Position numbers and translations under genes: made by a program
Origin: Chara braunii
Taxonomy: Eukaryota > Streptophyta > Charophyceae > Charales > Characeae
Assembly (NCBI GenBank): GCA_003427395.1
Contig: BFEA01000335.1
Location: 870,334-895,856 of the forward strand
Reading direction: 5' to 3'
DNA length: 25,523 nt
Shown here: positions 1 through 9,912 of the stretch, piece after piece
Position numbering within the stretch: position 1 is the stretch's first letter
How the letters are laid out: each line of letters opens with the position of its first letter
The notes under the pieces: generated by a model
Told to the model about the DNA's origin: nothing
The model's database searches: none
What the model saw: the letters and a program-made list of their open reading frames with translations, nothing else

Positions 1-509
1 GCAGCGCCACATCAGCATGCCACGTAGACCTTGGGCAGCGCCACATATACCAGAGGCAGCGCCACATCAGCATGCCTGGCGGACAATGCCAGCGTCACCT
101 CTCCCTCGTGTAGACTTCTCTCTCTCTTTGCAAACTGGCCAACTGGCCGACGCACATGGATACCCCTGTCGAACATGGGAGATGGAAACTAGCCGGTGTT
201 CTTCGGCGCGAGGCAGAAACCGGCTAACTGGCCGACGTGCGCCAACGACCCCGAATGTTCGAACACTCCCGAAGGCCCGCCCGAAAAAAAAAAAAATGCG
301 GTGCATCTTCCCGGTTCCCGACGCGAGATTCGCTCTCCCGTGCTACCGACCAGTCAAGCCTTCCCCCACCCGAAAAAAAAAGTGGTGCATCTTCCCTGCG
401 CCAGCTGCGAGATTCACTCTCGCGTTTCGGAAAGTTCCCCTTGGGCCCGCCCCTTGCCCTGAAACCTTTCCCAACACTGGGAAGCAGGCCTGCGTGGGAG
501 CGGTACGCG
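1..509. other. GC-rich unassigned stretch upstream of element 1
   Basis: I recognise no gene here. A block reading gcagcgccacat occurs three times in the first 80 bases, twice followed by cagcatgcc. Open frames on both strands are arginine- and proline-rich and look like by-products of base composition. Whether this belongs to the retroelement that follows or is an older flank cannot be decided from the window. Confidence 0.5.
279..440. repeat. Two-unit A-tract tandem repeat, period about 90 bp
   Basis: Two units each start with a cccgaaaaaaaa tract (near 280 and 369) followed by ggtgcatcttccc and then a gcgagattc-ctctc block. The units differ by many substitutions, so the duplication is old. 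No coding role is apparent. Confidence 0.6.
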
Positions 510-559
510 AGACCCGCTATACGCTTAAAGGGTATTATTAAGGAAATCGCGAGGAGGGC

Positions 560-1750
560 ATGTATCTAGTCTTTGTCTCTGAGAAAGGGGAGGCCGTAAA
601 ATCACCCCCAGAGACAGAATCAGTCGTCGCTAAGTATCCTGACCTTTTTGAGGAGCCTACAGGAGTGTAGAAAGGGCGGTGGTCCATGCATGAGCTCCGC
701 CGCCAGCTCAAAGAGCTCACAAAGAAGGGATGGATTCGGCCTAGTACCTCCCCATACGGTGCGCCAGTCTTATTTGTTCCTAAGAAGGGAGGTACCCTGA
801 GGATGTGCATTGACTATAGGGGCCTCAATGCCATCACCGTTAAGAACATGGAGCCCCTACCCCGCATCGACGACCTATTGGATAGAGTGCAGGGATGCCG
901 ATACTTCACAAAGATAGATTTGAAGTCCGGATACCATCAAATTGCCATTAGACCTGAGGACCAGCACAAAACCGCATTTCAGACCAGGTACGGTCTATAC
1001 GAGTTTGTGCTGATGCCCTTTGGACTATGCAATGCACCTGGAACATTCCAGCACGCAATGAACAAGATTTTTCAAGAGTACTTAGACAAGTTTATCGCCG
1101 TGTACCTCGACGATAGTCTTATCTTTAGAAGAACTGTAGAGGAGCACACTGAGCACTTGATAATAGTGCTAGGTCTCCTAAGACAACCCCAGTACAAGGT
1201 TAACTTGGAGAAATGTGAGTTCAGTCGCACCAAGATCTTGTACTTGGGTCATGAAATCTCCGCGGATGGGTTGAGGCCGGATGATGCTAAGGTGGCCAGC
1301 ATACGTGACTGGCCCAGGCCGCAGACTGTCACTGAGGTCCAATCGTTTTTGGGGATGACGGGCTACTATCGTCCGTTTGTAAAGAACTATAGTACTATAG
1401 CTTCCCCATTAACAGATCTAACTCGACTTGACACCCCTTGGGAGTGGACTGAACAGTGTGAAGCAAGCTTTAAGAAATTGAAGTATGCTCTGACAGACTA
1501 CGAAGTCCTCAAACTTCCAGATCCTGATAAGCCCTTTGTCGTGACCACAAGCGCCAGCCAATATGGCATAGGCGCGGTCCTTATGCAAAAGGAGGGCCCA
1601 AAGTTGAGACCGATCGAGTATATGAGTAAAAAGATGCCATCTCAGAAACTAGCCACATCTACTTATGAACGTGAGCTCTATGCCTTGTACCAAGCGCTGG
1701 TCCACGGGAGACACTATCTCCTTGGCAGGTTTTGTCCGTGTAAGATCTGA
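560..1750 (+). pseudogene. Reverse transcriptase and start of RNase H, element 1
   Basis: This part would copy the element RNA into DNA. One frame opens at 560, reads through a linker (YPDLFEEPTGV), hits a TAG at 668-670 and stays open to 1750. RT motifs are in order: [51 protein letters not shown] and the catalytic YLDD (near 1100), then [12 protein letters not shown] of the connection domain. RNase H begins at about 1540, but the first catalytic aspartate is replaced: the frame reads [10 protein letters not shown] where the family has an aspartate before ASQYG. Just before ATG 686 about 20 linker residues seem to be missing, where the TAG now sits. The frame fails at about 1740, after LLGRF, by a shift into another phase. 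Catalytic RT residues look intact, so decay may be moderate. Confidence 0.9.
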
Positions 1751-2114
1751 CCATGAGACCTTGTGCTGGATCAAAACACAACTGGTACTCTCAGACGTAC
1801 AAGTGATAGACATGTATGACTATCAACTTGATCCTATCAAGGGAGAGCACAACAAAGTGGCTGATGCGTTATCACGTAGGGCAGATTATCTGGGGGCCTT
1901 AGTAATCGAGTTTGGTATATCTGAGGACCTAACTCGATCATTGGTGGAAGCCTATCAACAAGATCCAGTTATGTCCGAGATCATTCGTAAAGTTCAAAAG
2001 AAGGACAAAGTGACTTCAGATGAATTTACGATGGTTGACGGCTTGCTGTTTCTTGAGAAGGCAGGGAATAAAAGACTGTGTTCCCAAGTGAGTCTTTGCG
2101 TAGTTTATTTCTAG
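1735..2114 (+). pseudogene. RNase H end and spacer to integrase, element 1 (shifted frame)
   Basis: After the frameshift near 1740 the RNase H sequence continues in a different phase: SDHETLCWI, then the typical end KGEHNKVADALSRR (near 1835-1880). A linker to integrase follows, with FTMVDGLLFLEKAGNKR just before the integrase zinc finger. The frame ends in a stop at 2114 because of a second shift near 2075-2095. A few residues seem to be missing around DVQVIDMYDY. This is part of the same broken pol gene, not a separate one. Confidence 0.85.
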
Positions 2115-2962
2115 GTGAGTGTCATGATGCAACTGGTCATTTTGGCTATAGGAAGACATCAACTAACCTAGTACAAAGATTCGGGTGGCCAACTATGATG
2201 CAAGATGCAAAGAGGTACGTTGAAACCTGCCAGGTTTGCCAACGGGACAAACCTAGGACTCAGGCACCGCTCGGGCTCATCAAGCCCTTGCCGATTCCTA
2301 AAGGTCCTGGTCAGAGTGTGTCCATGGACTTCATGGATACTCTTGTGACCAGCAGGTCCGGGAAAAGGCACATCTTCGTTATAGTAGACCGTTTTTCCAA
2401 GTATGCCAGACTAATTGCTATGCCAGAAACTGCTAAGACTGACTACGTCATCAGACTATTTATGGAAAACCGGGTACGGGACTTCAACTTACCAAAGTCT
2501 ATAGTCAGTGATAGGGATGTTCGTTTCACCAGCGAACTGTGGCAAAACACAGCCCAGCAGATGGGAACCAGACTACAGATGACATCAGGGAACCACCTTG
2601 AGTCAAATGGACAGGTGGAGCAAATGAACCTAGTACAGCACTTGCTTCAGCATTACATTAACCCAAGCCAGGATGACTGGGACAAGAAGCTACCACTCGT
2701 CGCCAGCCTGTACAACAACGCTGTGCACAGCTCTACCGACAAGACTCCCAACCAACTGCATCTTGGTTGGAAGCCCAGATTCGCCCTTGATTTCCTACTA
2801 CCTGAAAATCACGTAACTGCAGCACCAGGCAGCATAGGGTTTGCTGTCAGATACGAACAGATGCTGCAACAGGCCGTTGAACAGATTAGAAAGTCTCAAG
2901 ATGCTATGATTGCATCTGAGAACAAACACAGACGACCTTCTAATTTTCAGATAGGAGACTGA
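2078..2962 (+). pseudogene. Integrase, element 1
   Basis: This part would insert the DNA copy into the genome. It opens with the HHCC zinc-binding domain: H-x4-H in CHDATGHFG and C-x2-C in CQVC. The DDE core is complete: first aspartate in SMDFMD, second in SDRDVRF, glutamate in LESNGQVEQ. The C-terminal part runs through PNQLHLGWKP and AMIASENKHRRP to GD, where a TGA (2960-2962) interrupts the frame; the downstream frame is the same. Start 2078 is only where this open frame begins after a frameshift, not a real start codon. All catalytic residues survive, so this is the best-preserved integrase in the window. Confidence 0.9.
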
Positions 2963-3355
2963 GTCTGGGTCAACTCATCTGAACTGGGACAGGAAGTTGG
3001 AATCTCTAGAAAACTAATGACACAGGACTCAGGTCCATGGGAGGTCCTAGACATAGTGGGAGATCAGGTAGATGAACCCTCCTATGCGATTCGCATCCCA
3101 CCACACCTACGCACACATCCTGTTTTCCATGCCTCAAAGCTGGCACCTTTCGTGGAGCATCGTGTGATGCCTGTTCCTCGAACACCGGGCAGAGGCCGCC
3201 CTCCTAAGCCAAAAATGCAATACCGGGTCAGATTCAGACATCATCTGGATCCCAGCCAAGATCGGTGGTTCACCAGAGAAGAACTGATGAGAACTGCACC
3301 TCAAGTCAGTGCAGGCTACAAAAGAGATCTCAAAGGGAAGATGCCTGCAGAATAG
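2963..3355 (+). pseudogene. Integrase C-terminus and chromodomain-like tail, element 1
   Basis: In frame after the TGA at 2960 come VWVNSSELGQ, a GPY/F-like motif (SGPWEVLD), HPVFHASKLAPF, and a tail with YRVRFRHHLD - DRWFTREEL. This resembles a degenerate chromodomain, which in chromoviruses of the Ty3/gypsy group is thought to guide integration to marked chromatin. Compared with the element 2 copy (from 18749), 26 codons between APF and VEHRV are missing. That is an in-frame 78-bp deletion. The stop is at 3353-3355. Confidence 0.8.
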
Positions 3356-3372
3356 AAGACTTCTCAGAGGAC

Positions 3373-3391
3373 TAGGAAGTACAGGAGGGAA
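3373..3391 (+). other. Polypurine tract of element 1
   Basis: A purine-rich run (aggaagtacaggaggga) lies just before the TG that opens LTR A, where plus-strand priming occurs in this element class. The element 2 copy has a cleaner tract at 19234-19248. Confidence 0.6.
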
Positions 3392-4359
3392 TGCGAGGAT
3401 CTGGGTCCCCGGCAGGCCTAAGGGCCCCCTGTTGCATACGTGCCCGCCCTGAGTGAAGGCGGGCCTAACAAAGCATGAGAGGCCCTCGACTGTCAATTTC
3501 GTATTTGGGGGTCCAGACAGTTGCAATGCGCCAGTCGGTTAAGGGAAATACAGGCCGAGCAACAAAGACATTCCACGACCTTCTGGGCCTTTCCAAGAAT
3601 GCAGGCCCTGGGGGAGAATCGCGGCCTCATACACTGACAGTTGTGAGGCCCAACCGAAAGAGGCCCAGTAGCTGCAACACAAGCGCAACATGCTTCTGGG
3701 CCCAGGCCAGTCCAGCCAGGCTGCAAAGGCAGGAGGCTCTTTTCATATAGGAAAGATCTCGCCACAGGCAGCCTCATTCAGGCACTCGCATGCTAGCGGC
3801 AGTGCTGTTGGAGCGAACGCTCGTGGGCTGCTGCTGGCGCTGATAGGCAAGGTGCTAGCGCGTGCGGTCGAGCAGGGAGCAGCAGCGCCATAGCCCAGTC
3901 TCCATAGCTGGTTGGGCTTGGACTACAGTGAGGTGCAGGGGTGGTCTTCGGGTGTACAGAGGGAAGACGTGGGAGTAAGGACAGGGAGAGAGAGAAGGAT
4001 GATGATGATGATGATGTGAGGGCACATACCTGGTATTGGCGATGGTCTGCTATGGGCGACATCTTCAAGTACTTCGTGGGCTGCTGATGTCAACAGTTGC
4101 ATTGTAATTAGTAGGTAGACTGTAGCAGTGTAGGAAGAAGGCTGGGCGCCGAGCGCCAAGCAGGGAGATAGGGCCTGGACACTCGTGTTGGTGATGGCGA
4201 GAGCAAGCGCTCATTGACATTGGTTTTCAGTGTTACAATTCTTCATATTGGTGCATTTCTGCTTTCCGGACACTGTGATACTATCTGGCCTTCAATGTGA
4301 TTGTGCTGAATTTGTGCATGCTGGACATTGTCATCTCGCTATTGCTCATTTTCCTTGCA
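3392..4359 (+). repeat. LTR copy A (3' LTR of element 1), 968 bp
   Basis: It begins TGCGAGG and ends CCTTGCA, matching the TGCAAGG...CCTTGCA short inverted termini of LTR D and the TG...CA rule. It shares blocks with copies B, C and D: the gcccgcc/ggcgggc hairpin, gccagacagttgc, a gag-rich segment with a (gat)n run near 3999-4017, and the closing cattttccttgca. It is the most diverged from C and D in its middle third. Open frames inside it are chance. Confidence 0.85.
3442..3464. other. Conserved hairpin near the LTR 5' end
   Basis: A 7-bp perfect inverted repeat, gcccgcc and ggcgggc, around a 9-base loop lies about 50 bases inside LTR A. It recurs at the matching place in B (4941-4963), C (11042-11062) and D (19297-19317). 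The role is unknown; it could be an RNA or DNA element of the LTR U3. Confidence 0.6.
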
Positions 4360-4885
4360 CATACATCGGCCATAGGAAAAAATAGAGTAGAACCATTTCT
4401 AGTCGGATGAGTTTGGCGACTTTAGGAAGTACTGGTGGTTTAAGTGAGATGATGAGTGGAAGTGTTTAAGATTTTGGAAATTCGTAAAAGACTCTTCTGT
4501 TCTACATTCCTCCCTCTCTCCATATCTGCCCCTTTTGTCCTACTTCTAGAGAGAGAGAGGGACGATAAACTTGAAGCTATCTTATCGAGGCTATGCCCCC
4601 GGGCTCGGACTCCACATTGTATTTCATAACGATTGTGGTAATGGAATAGACAGTATTATTCTTTGGCTTTTACGCTTCATTTGTCATTCTCTTCTTCTGG
4701 CTTCTCCCACACTGTCTCCATCTCCAACCTCCATCACCTGTGGATCTTCCCCCCATGTGTGTGGTGCGCAAGAAGGGATCTGTGTATGTTCCCCCTCCTT
4801 GCATCTCACCTCTGGATGATGTATGTGAGTGATGAGTCTTGACTATGGCGAGTCAAACTCTTCATTTTCAGTCTTCTGCTGCTGT
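4360..4885. other. Spacer between LTR A and LTR B, no gene seen
   Basis: About 525 bases of mixed composition with a short gagagagag run near 4550. I see no recognisable domain; the longest open frame (4571-4819) is serine- and leucine-rich with no motif. It may be host DNA or older repeat. Confidence 0.5.
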
Positions 4886-6045
4886 TGCAAGGATTTTGGT
4901 CCTCGGCATGCCCGCGAGGGGCCCCCTACAGCAAGTATGTGCCCGCCCTAAGTGAAGGCGGGCCCCCGAATCTCAACGAGGCCTGAATTTGTCAAATTTG
5001 TAAAGCCTTGGTGGGCGCCAGACAGTTGCCACGCGCCAGTTGATTACATCCGCCTTGCTCATGAAAATCTGAAATGTTTGTGAGCCTTCCAGGTTCTTCC
5101 AGCACCGTGGGGAAAGCAGGGAGCACCGCATGTTTGTGCCTGGGTGGTTGGGCATGCCTAACCAATTCGGTCCCAGGCCACTGTCTGAATGAGCCTGGGC
5201 GCAGACACTTTGGCCCAACTCTAGGCTAGAGGGCACACACGTGGTCCAGCCGCCTTCCAGGTTCTTCCAGCAACCTGGGGAAAGCAGGGAGCACCACACG
5301 TTTCTGCCTGGGTGGTTGGGGATGCCTAACCAATCCGGTCCCAGGCCACTGTCTGAATGGGCCTGGGCGCAGACACTTTGGCCCAACTCTAGGCTAGAGG
5401 GCAGACACGTGATCCAGTCAGGCAGCAAAGCTGGCGAGCACTTTCCATTTAGGAAAGAACCCGCTAGGGAAGGAGGTATTCGGGTACTTGGCAGTAAACG
5501 TGGCAGCGCTGCTGGACCGATAGATCGCCCGTGGCTGCTTGCTTGCGCTAGTGCTTGGTATCGAGCACGGTCGCAGGGCGCTGCATGAAGGCAGCGCCAT
5601 AGCCAGCCCCCATAGCCGGGCTTGGCTTGGACGAATGTCAGCGGGGATGGTGGTGGTCTTCAGGTAGAGAGGAGACGTGGGGGAAGAAGACATGGGAGAG
5701 CATGTGAGGGAGAGATGAAGGAGGTGATGTGAGGGCATGTACCTGGTCTTGGCAGACGCCTACATGGTTGACATCTGCATGTACTTCGGTTCCTGCTGCT
5801 GACGTCAACGGGTTGCTTGTCATTTCGTAGCTAGTGCATAGCTGTAGGATAGTACTCTGGGTGCTGAGCGCCCTTAGGAGGTAGAGCTTTGAAAACATTG
5901 TTGGTGGTGGCAAGTGTATGCTTTCAGTGACAATTGAGATCGATGCTTTCGTTCTCGTGCGGTGTGATATCACTGCATTTCTTCTTTCTAGACAGCTTTC
6001 CACTATCTGGCTTTCAGTGTGATTTTTGCAATCTGGAGTTCTGCT
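4886..6045 (+). repeat. LTR copy B, 3' end degraded
   Basis: It opens TGCAAGG like LTR D and carries the hairpin (4941-4963), the gccagacagttgcc block, the caggccactgtctgaatg block, a dividing gtacctggtcttgg block near 5740 and the late gtgtgattttt-gca-tctgga block near 6015-6040. Similarity then fades before the expected CCTTGCA end. No coding part of an element touches it on either side, so it may be a solo LTR or a truncated copy. It is longer than A and D because of an internal duplication. Confidence 0.75.
5084..5419 (+). repeat. 168-bp tandem duplication inside LTR B
   Basis: Two copies, 5084-5251 and 5252-5419, both start gccttccaggttcttccagc and end with gggca-acacgtg-tccag. They differ at only a few positions. 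LTRs A, C and D have a single copy of this segment, so the duplication arose in copy B. Confidence 0.9.
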
Positions 6046-6355
6046 TTCAATCAGACTGATGATACTGGGATCTGTGACATGCCTAGACATTCATAGGCAT
6101 GTGACACTGGATCTGCCGGAAATTGCCTCTGTCAACCGACAGTACTTATGTTACTCCTGTGGACTGTACGGGACTCGACCTACTGGGTAGGGATATTTGT
6201 ACAGGGGGCTGCAAAACATTGTACATGGGACTGGAAGTCTGGGACTAGGACTGGAGCTCTGGGACTGGGACTGGGACTGGGACTGGGACTGGGAACGAGT
6301 GTCGGATAGCTGTGAAATCATTTGAAAAGTAAACAGAACAGTGTTCAGGAATGGT
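6046..6355. other. Non-coding stretch with a GGGACT hexamer run
   Basis: No gene seen. The notable content is a run of the hexamer GGGACT, 5.7 copies at 6261-6294, preceded by diverged units from about 6228. It is a local microsatellite and not the plant telomere repeat. Confidence 0.7.
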
Positions 6356-6650
6356 CATGCTGTTACTTTCAGATGACTCCAGATGACCACTTGAATGCAA
6401 CTCTCAGCTAGGTGACGAACCAATGGAGAACCCATCGAAGTTCAAAACTCACACCACTCCTTGCATGCTGTTACCTCCAGATGACTGACTCCAGATGACC
6501 ACCTTAGTGTAACCCTCAGCATCGAGCTCAGGAAACAGTGGAGAAGCTGTCACAGTTCAAAACCCACACCTAAAATCATACTCCTTGCCGTTGAACATTG
6601 AGGTAACAAACAAATAGAGAAGTTGTCGAAGCTCAAAACTCAACAAAAAC
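6356..6650. repeat. Imperfect tandem repeat of about 108 to 124 bp, 2.5 units
   Basis: Units start catgctgttac at 6356 and 6464; a third, partial unit begins near 6588. Shared blocks are cagatgactccagatgacca, ctcagc, atggagaa or gtggagaag, and gttcaaaact-acacc. Substitutions and small indels separate the units, so the array is old. Confidence 0.7.
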
Positions 6651-6948
6651 CACACTGGGTCTCATTGACTTCCCTCCTTCGTCAGAGTTAAACTCCTGAA
6701 AATTGACATCTGCCTCAGTTCACAAACATTTGCATTGATTACTGCAACTTCAAACCGTGCAAGGACCACACAGAGCCAAGCTAGCATTGATGACTCAACA
6801 GTAGCCAGGAATAATTTATGTGGGCCACACACAAGGCTGATCCTGAAAGTCAATATGCTATGGAAGGGGTGTGTGTAGAGTGTGGGTAAAGGGTGTTTGA
6901 CTTAGCCTAAACAAAGAATAAACCATGTGCTGTGTTCCCAAATCTCAC

Positions 6949-7082
6949 CTTGGACTCAACCGATGACCGGGGTGTACCAGGTCTCTTATCTGTGACATTG
7001 CTGCCACGGCTGTCTGTCGAGCTGGCAGACTTTGTTTTCTCAGAAGGACTCTTCGGTTGTATGCGCTTTGCCAGAGGATCAT
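6949..7082 (-). CDS. Possible lone exon of an unidentified host gene
   Basis: On the minus strand a 134-bp open segment is flanked by a good acceptor (pyrimidine-biased tract then TTCAG at 7083-7087) and a consensus donor (AAG followed by GTGAGA, 6943-6951). The frame encodes a hydrophilic Ser/Lys/Pro-rich stretch with KSPSEKTKSASS and KRPGTPRSSVESK, quite unlike the retroelement frames around it. A longer open frame covers 6907-7254, but its start lies in the tRNA pseudogene, so the ATG there is not credible. No partner exon was found, and I do not recognise the protein. It could be a fragment of a disordered regulatory protein, or chance. Confidence 0.3.
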
Positions 7083-7239
7083 CTGAACGAAATGAGCCCC
7101 ACAAGAGGTAACACTGTTCGGTTAGGAAGAATGAAGGCCAAAAGGACAACCATGTACAGCCAATATAGTAGTCAGCTCCAGGCAATACCTCTAGATAGAA
7201 GTTCATAGAACTGAACAATTCATCTCGGTATTTTAAAAA

Positions 7240-7303
7240 CAAGGTGTCGCGCAATCTGGAATCGTAAAACAGAGGGTCATAGGTTCAAATCCTGTCACCT
7301 TGA
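7240..7303 (+). pseudogene. tRNA pseudogene, mitochondrial tRNA-Pro-like, anticodon lost
   Basis: A 7-bp acceptor stem (caaggtg at 7240-7246 with caccttg at 7296-7302) plus discriminator A closes a tRNA-like sequence. The T arm is complete: atagg, loop ttcaaat, cctgt. A D-arm start (gcgc then aatctgg) follows the acceptor. The middle is too short: 64 bases instead of about 75, with only the 3' half of an anticodon stem (acaga) and no anticodon. From memory it most resembles plant mitochondrial trnP(UGG). The changed T loop (TTCAAAT for the usual TTCGAAT) fits CpG decay in the nucleus. It is therefore probably a small nuclear copy of mitochondrial DNA. Confidence 0.6.
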
Positions 7304-7439
7304 GTCAAAATCAGAGTCAATTGACATGAAATAAATCGACCATTATCACCACATATTACTATTTATAAGCCACAATTAACTTCTACTTTCTCTACTTTTC
7401 ATAGAATTTGTGGTGCTTTTTTAGCTACTACTCTTTTAT

Positions 7440-7440
7440 T

Positions 7441-7472
<32 letters not shown>

Positions 7473-7506
7473 TGCATGTGTGTGTGTGTGCGCGTGTGTG
7501 TGTGTT
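7440..7506. repeat. CT/TG compound microsatellite
   Basis: A (tc)n run passes into a (tg)n run interrupted by gcatg and gcgcg. Open frames across it are repeat artefacts. Confidence 0.9.
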
Positions 7507-7735
7507 GTTGAGGAAAAACCAAATTCTCTCTCTCATTCCCTCCACAAATCATAACAAACCATCAATACCAAGTGCCCACACACCCGTCTGCCGCCGAAGT
7601 GGTACACTTGCACATATACATACATACATATATTTACTTCATAATCCATAAAGGGGTGGAGGGCAAAAGGCAACTTAGGTGGCAGTGTCAGATAGGTGCA
7701 ATATATTGCAGTTTCCCAGTGGGGCTGCACACTAA
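7507..7735. repeat. Dispersed repeat family R, copy 1
   Basis: The blocks ccaaattctctctctcatt, ccacaaatcataacaaacc, caccaagtgcccacacacc-gtctg, acacttgcacatatac, ttcataatccataaa and ggaggcaaaaggcaactta recur in the same order at 9915-10850. A gtgtcagatagg block at 7684 recurs at 20871. The consensus is non-coding as far as I can see. This copy lacks the segment with aaaaagtatagatagacaat that the others have. Confidence 0.75.
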
Positions 7736-9826
7736 GTGTTTGGCTTTGTAGTTTGTTTTCTTGTTTTGAGCCTTGCGGGACTTGATCCCGTGACCTGTAA
7801 CTCGTGTTTTGTTTGCGAGTACTGCAACCTATGGGACTTTATCCCTGAGTCTGTCACTAGTAGTCTCTGGATGGTAGCCTTAGGCCATTCGGCCTTTTCC
7901 TTTTTCCTTGTTATAGGTCTAGGTCCCCTTCTCCCCCTGTTTCCTTCTAGATGCAGATGAGTATTGGGTTGTTGCCTTTCGAGTTCGTCGTAGGTCTAGG
8001 CAGGGGGTAGAAGCGGCGGGCAGGAAACTTGGTTTGTGTCTTTTCACGTTTTCGTCGGCTGGGGAAACTCTGGCCCTCTGTCGTTGGAGTGCTGCTGCTC
8101 TATTTTGGGCAAGGTCATCTTCTTCCTCGAACCGCAGCCATAGCTGGGGTTGGGAAACGAAGTTGAAGATCGCACTTCTGCTATTTCACAGTGCTGCATG
8201 AGAGCTTCCACAGGAGTGTGTTGTTGGGGTTGGGCGCTGCCATTTTCCACTTGGCAGCCATATCTGCTGTTCCTCCTCACGAGGAACTTCATCTTCTTCG
8301 ATGTGCTGGATCGGTTGTCTCGTTCTTCATCAGGACTTCCAGCGCTGCACTTCTGTGCGGGCGCTGAGCTGGCGCAGCTATTATTGGGGTTGCCGGTTCA
8401 GATTGGCACGTTGTGACAGCTGTGGGGCTACTGTAGCTACGGCAGCCATAGCCAGGGGTATGAGGTGGCGAGGAAGAAGAAGACTCCTGCATACTTCGTT
8501 GAACACTTGTTTTTGGTTGTTCGGGGGGGGTGTAAACGCAATTGATTCTTGGAACAAGTACTCTGGATTGATTGGAGGACGACGAGGGATTGCAGAATTG
8601 AAATTCGCTTCTCAATTCTCTGTGTACTTGGAGCTTCCGCTGTGCATATCTTCTCTCCGGTTTTGTGTGGATTTGCCTCCTTCGAGTCTACTCTGCAATT
8701 GCATGTGTATGGGAACTGAAAGGCCTTCCACGATTCAGACCCCAAATTCGGATCTCAGGGTCAGAGGCCTGGTCAAGAGAGACCGAGCTTGTCAAATTCA
8801 TAAAAGTCACAATCGGGCACCTCAGGAGTCCAGTCCAACAGAAACCCAGTAAACAGTCACATCTTAGGGGCAAGAGTCATGCCTTAGAATGAAAAGTCAT
8901 ATTGAAGAGTCGCATCCCACGAGTAAGAGGGCAGTCCCACAGGTAAGGGTCGTGTCCCAGAGGCTGGAGTTGTCCACAGTCAAAAGTCATGATCACAAAT
9001 GAAAAGTCATGACCCAAAGGCCCAAGCAGCAGCAGACCCATGGATATTAGGGAAGTTTCTGGGCCAAGCAGATAGGCCGTGAGGATGCGGTACCGGAACC
9101 AGTCAGGCCTCAAGAAGCAGAGGCTGGCACGAGTTGAAGTGCATTTCAGGACTACAAAAGGACTGGCCAGCCTACCATTCAGGCAGATGCTCATTTGCAC
9201 GAGAGTGTGGAAGTGCGTGTGCACTTGTGCGCTAGTGTGGGAGCTGCGCTATGCGAGAGAGCAGTGCTGAGCGAGATGAGAGAGAGGAAGTAGACGCTGG
9301 CAGAGAAGAAGGCGGCCATAGCTGCGCCAGCACTAGGAGGCAATATAGCGGTAGTTAGTGGTAGTAGAGCAGTGAGTGGTATTCAGAGTTTATCCTCATG
9401 CGTGTGCACACAAGTGAGAGAAGAGGAAGACTGTAAAGAGAGAAGACCGGATCCATCAAGAAAAAGAGGGAGAGAGAGTAAGCTATGGTGGATGGTGACA
9501 AGCGCTGATGAGCGCTGATGCTGAGACTCTTGATGATCGAAGCAGGCTTGTAATCCTGTGAAGCACTGGACAGTTGAACTCTTGATTCTCTCTCTAGAAT
9601 CTGGTTGTGATAATTCTGGTTGAGTCTGTTGAGATAATTGAGCTGCGTTTTTCTTGTCTACTACTCATCTTCTCTTTGTGCAAATGTGTGACAAGACAAT
9701 CTGTGTGACATGTATGCTGGTGTGAGCACTCCATCGTGTGGTGAGCTTTGAGGCTCATTGCGGAACGTGTGAATTCGTTGTGGATTGAAGTTCAATCGGG
9801 TAACATAACACAGGCATGGTGCATCA
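7736..9826. other. About 2.1 kb without a recognised gene
   Basis: Open frames here (for example 8301-8852 on plus) have no motif, and frames on the two strands overlap freely, as in non-coding DNA. Two internal patterns are visible: gcagccata-agc-gggg recurs near 8125 and 8445, and a short AAGTCAT-type motif recurs between 8805 and 9015. The part from 9190 to 9480 is purine-rich with gagag runs, like the LTRs, and may be an unrecognised LTR. Confidence 0.5.
8805..9015. repeat. Interspersed short AAAGTCAT-type motif
   Basis: The motifs aaaagtcac, agagtcatgcc, aaaagtcatatt, agagtcgcatccca, gggtcgtgtccca, aaaagtcatgatc and aaaagtcatgaccca follow each other at irregular 10 to 60 base spacing. 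They look like a decayed short tandem repeat. No function can be assigned. Confidence 0.45.
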
Positions 9827-9912
9827 CCTCGAAGAAACAGCAACAATACAATGTAGCAGAAGACTGACATACAACGATTTGACTCATCGAGCCTCGTGAC
9901 TGACCATATGCA
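9827..9912. repeat. Family R end block, copy 2
   Basis: About 75 bases from aagaaacagcaacaatacaa through agcagaagactgacatac to catcga-cctcg-gactgac match 20912-20987 almost base for base. A weaker relative lies at 15298-15362. In copy 3 (20755-20990) this block follows the tandem-unit sequence; here it precedes it, so the family is rearranged at this site. Confidence 0.75.

Larger units (their letters stand above)
510..4359 (+). mobile_element. Element 1: decayed Ty3/gypsy retrotransposon with 3' LTR
   Basis: The order linker - RT - RNase H - integrase - GPY/F-type tail - chromodomain-like end - polypurine tract - LTR is seen directly and is diagnostic of Ty3/gypsy elements, where integrase follows RNase H. 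Gag and protease are not recognisable; coding similarity seems to start near 510-560 and a 5' LTR is not in the window. The reading frame is broken at about 560, 1740 and 2090 by frameshifts and at 668 and 2960 by in-frame stops. The left limit is uncertain. The same family makes up element 2, whose integrase and tail are clearly homologous. Confidence 0.85.

Noticed and set aside
6261-6294. Interstitial telomere repeat
   Set aside because: The unit is GGGACT, not the plant TTTAGGG type.
8301-8852. 183-codon plus-strand ORF
   Set aside because: No domain, biased cysteine and arginine content, overlapped by similar open frames on the other strand, and no splice or promoter context.
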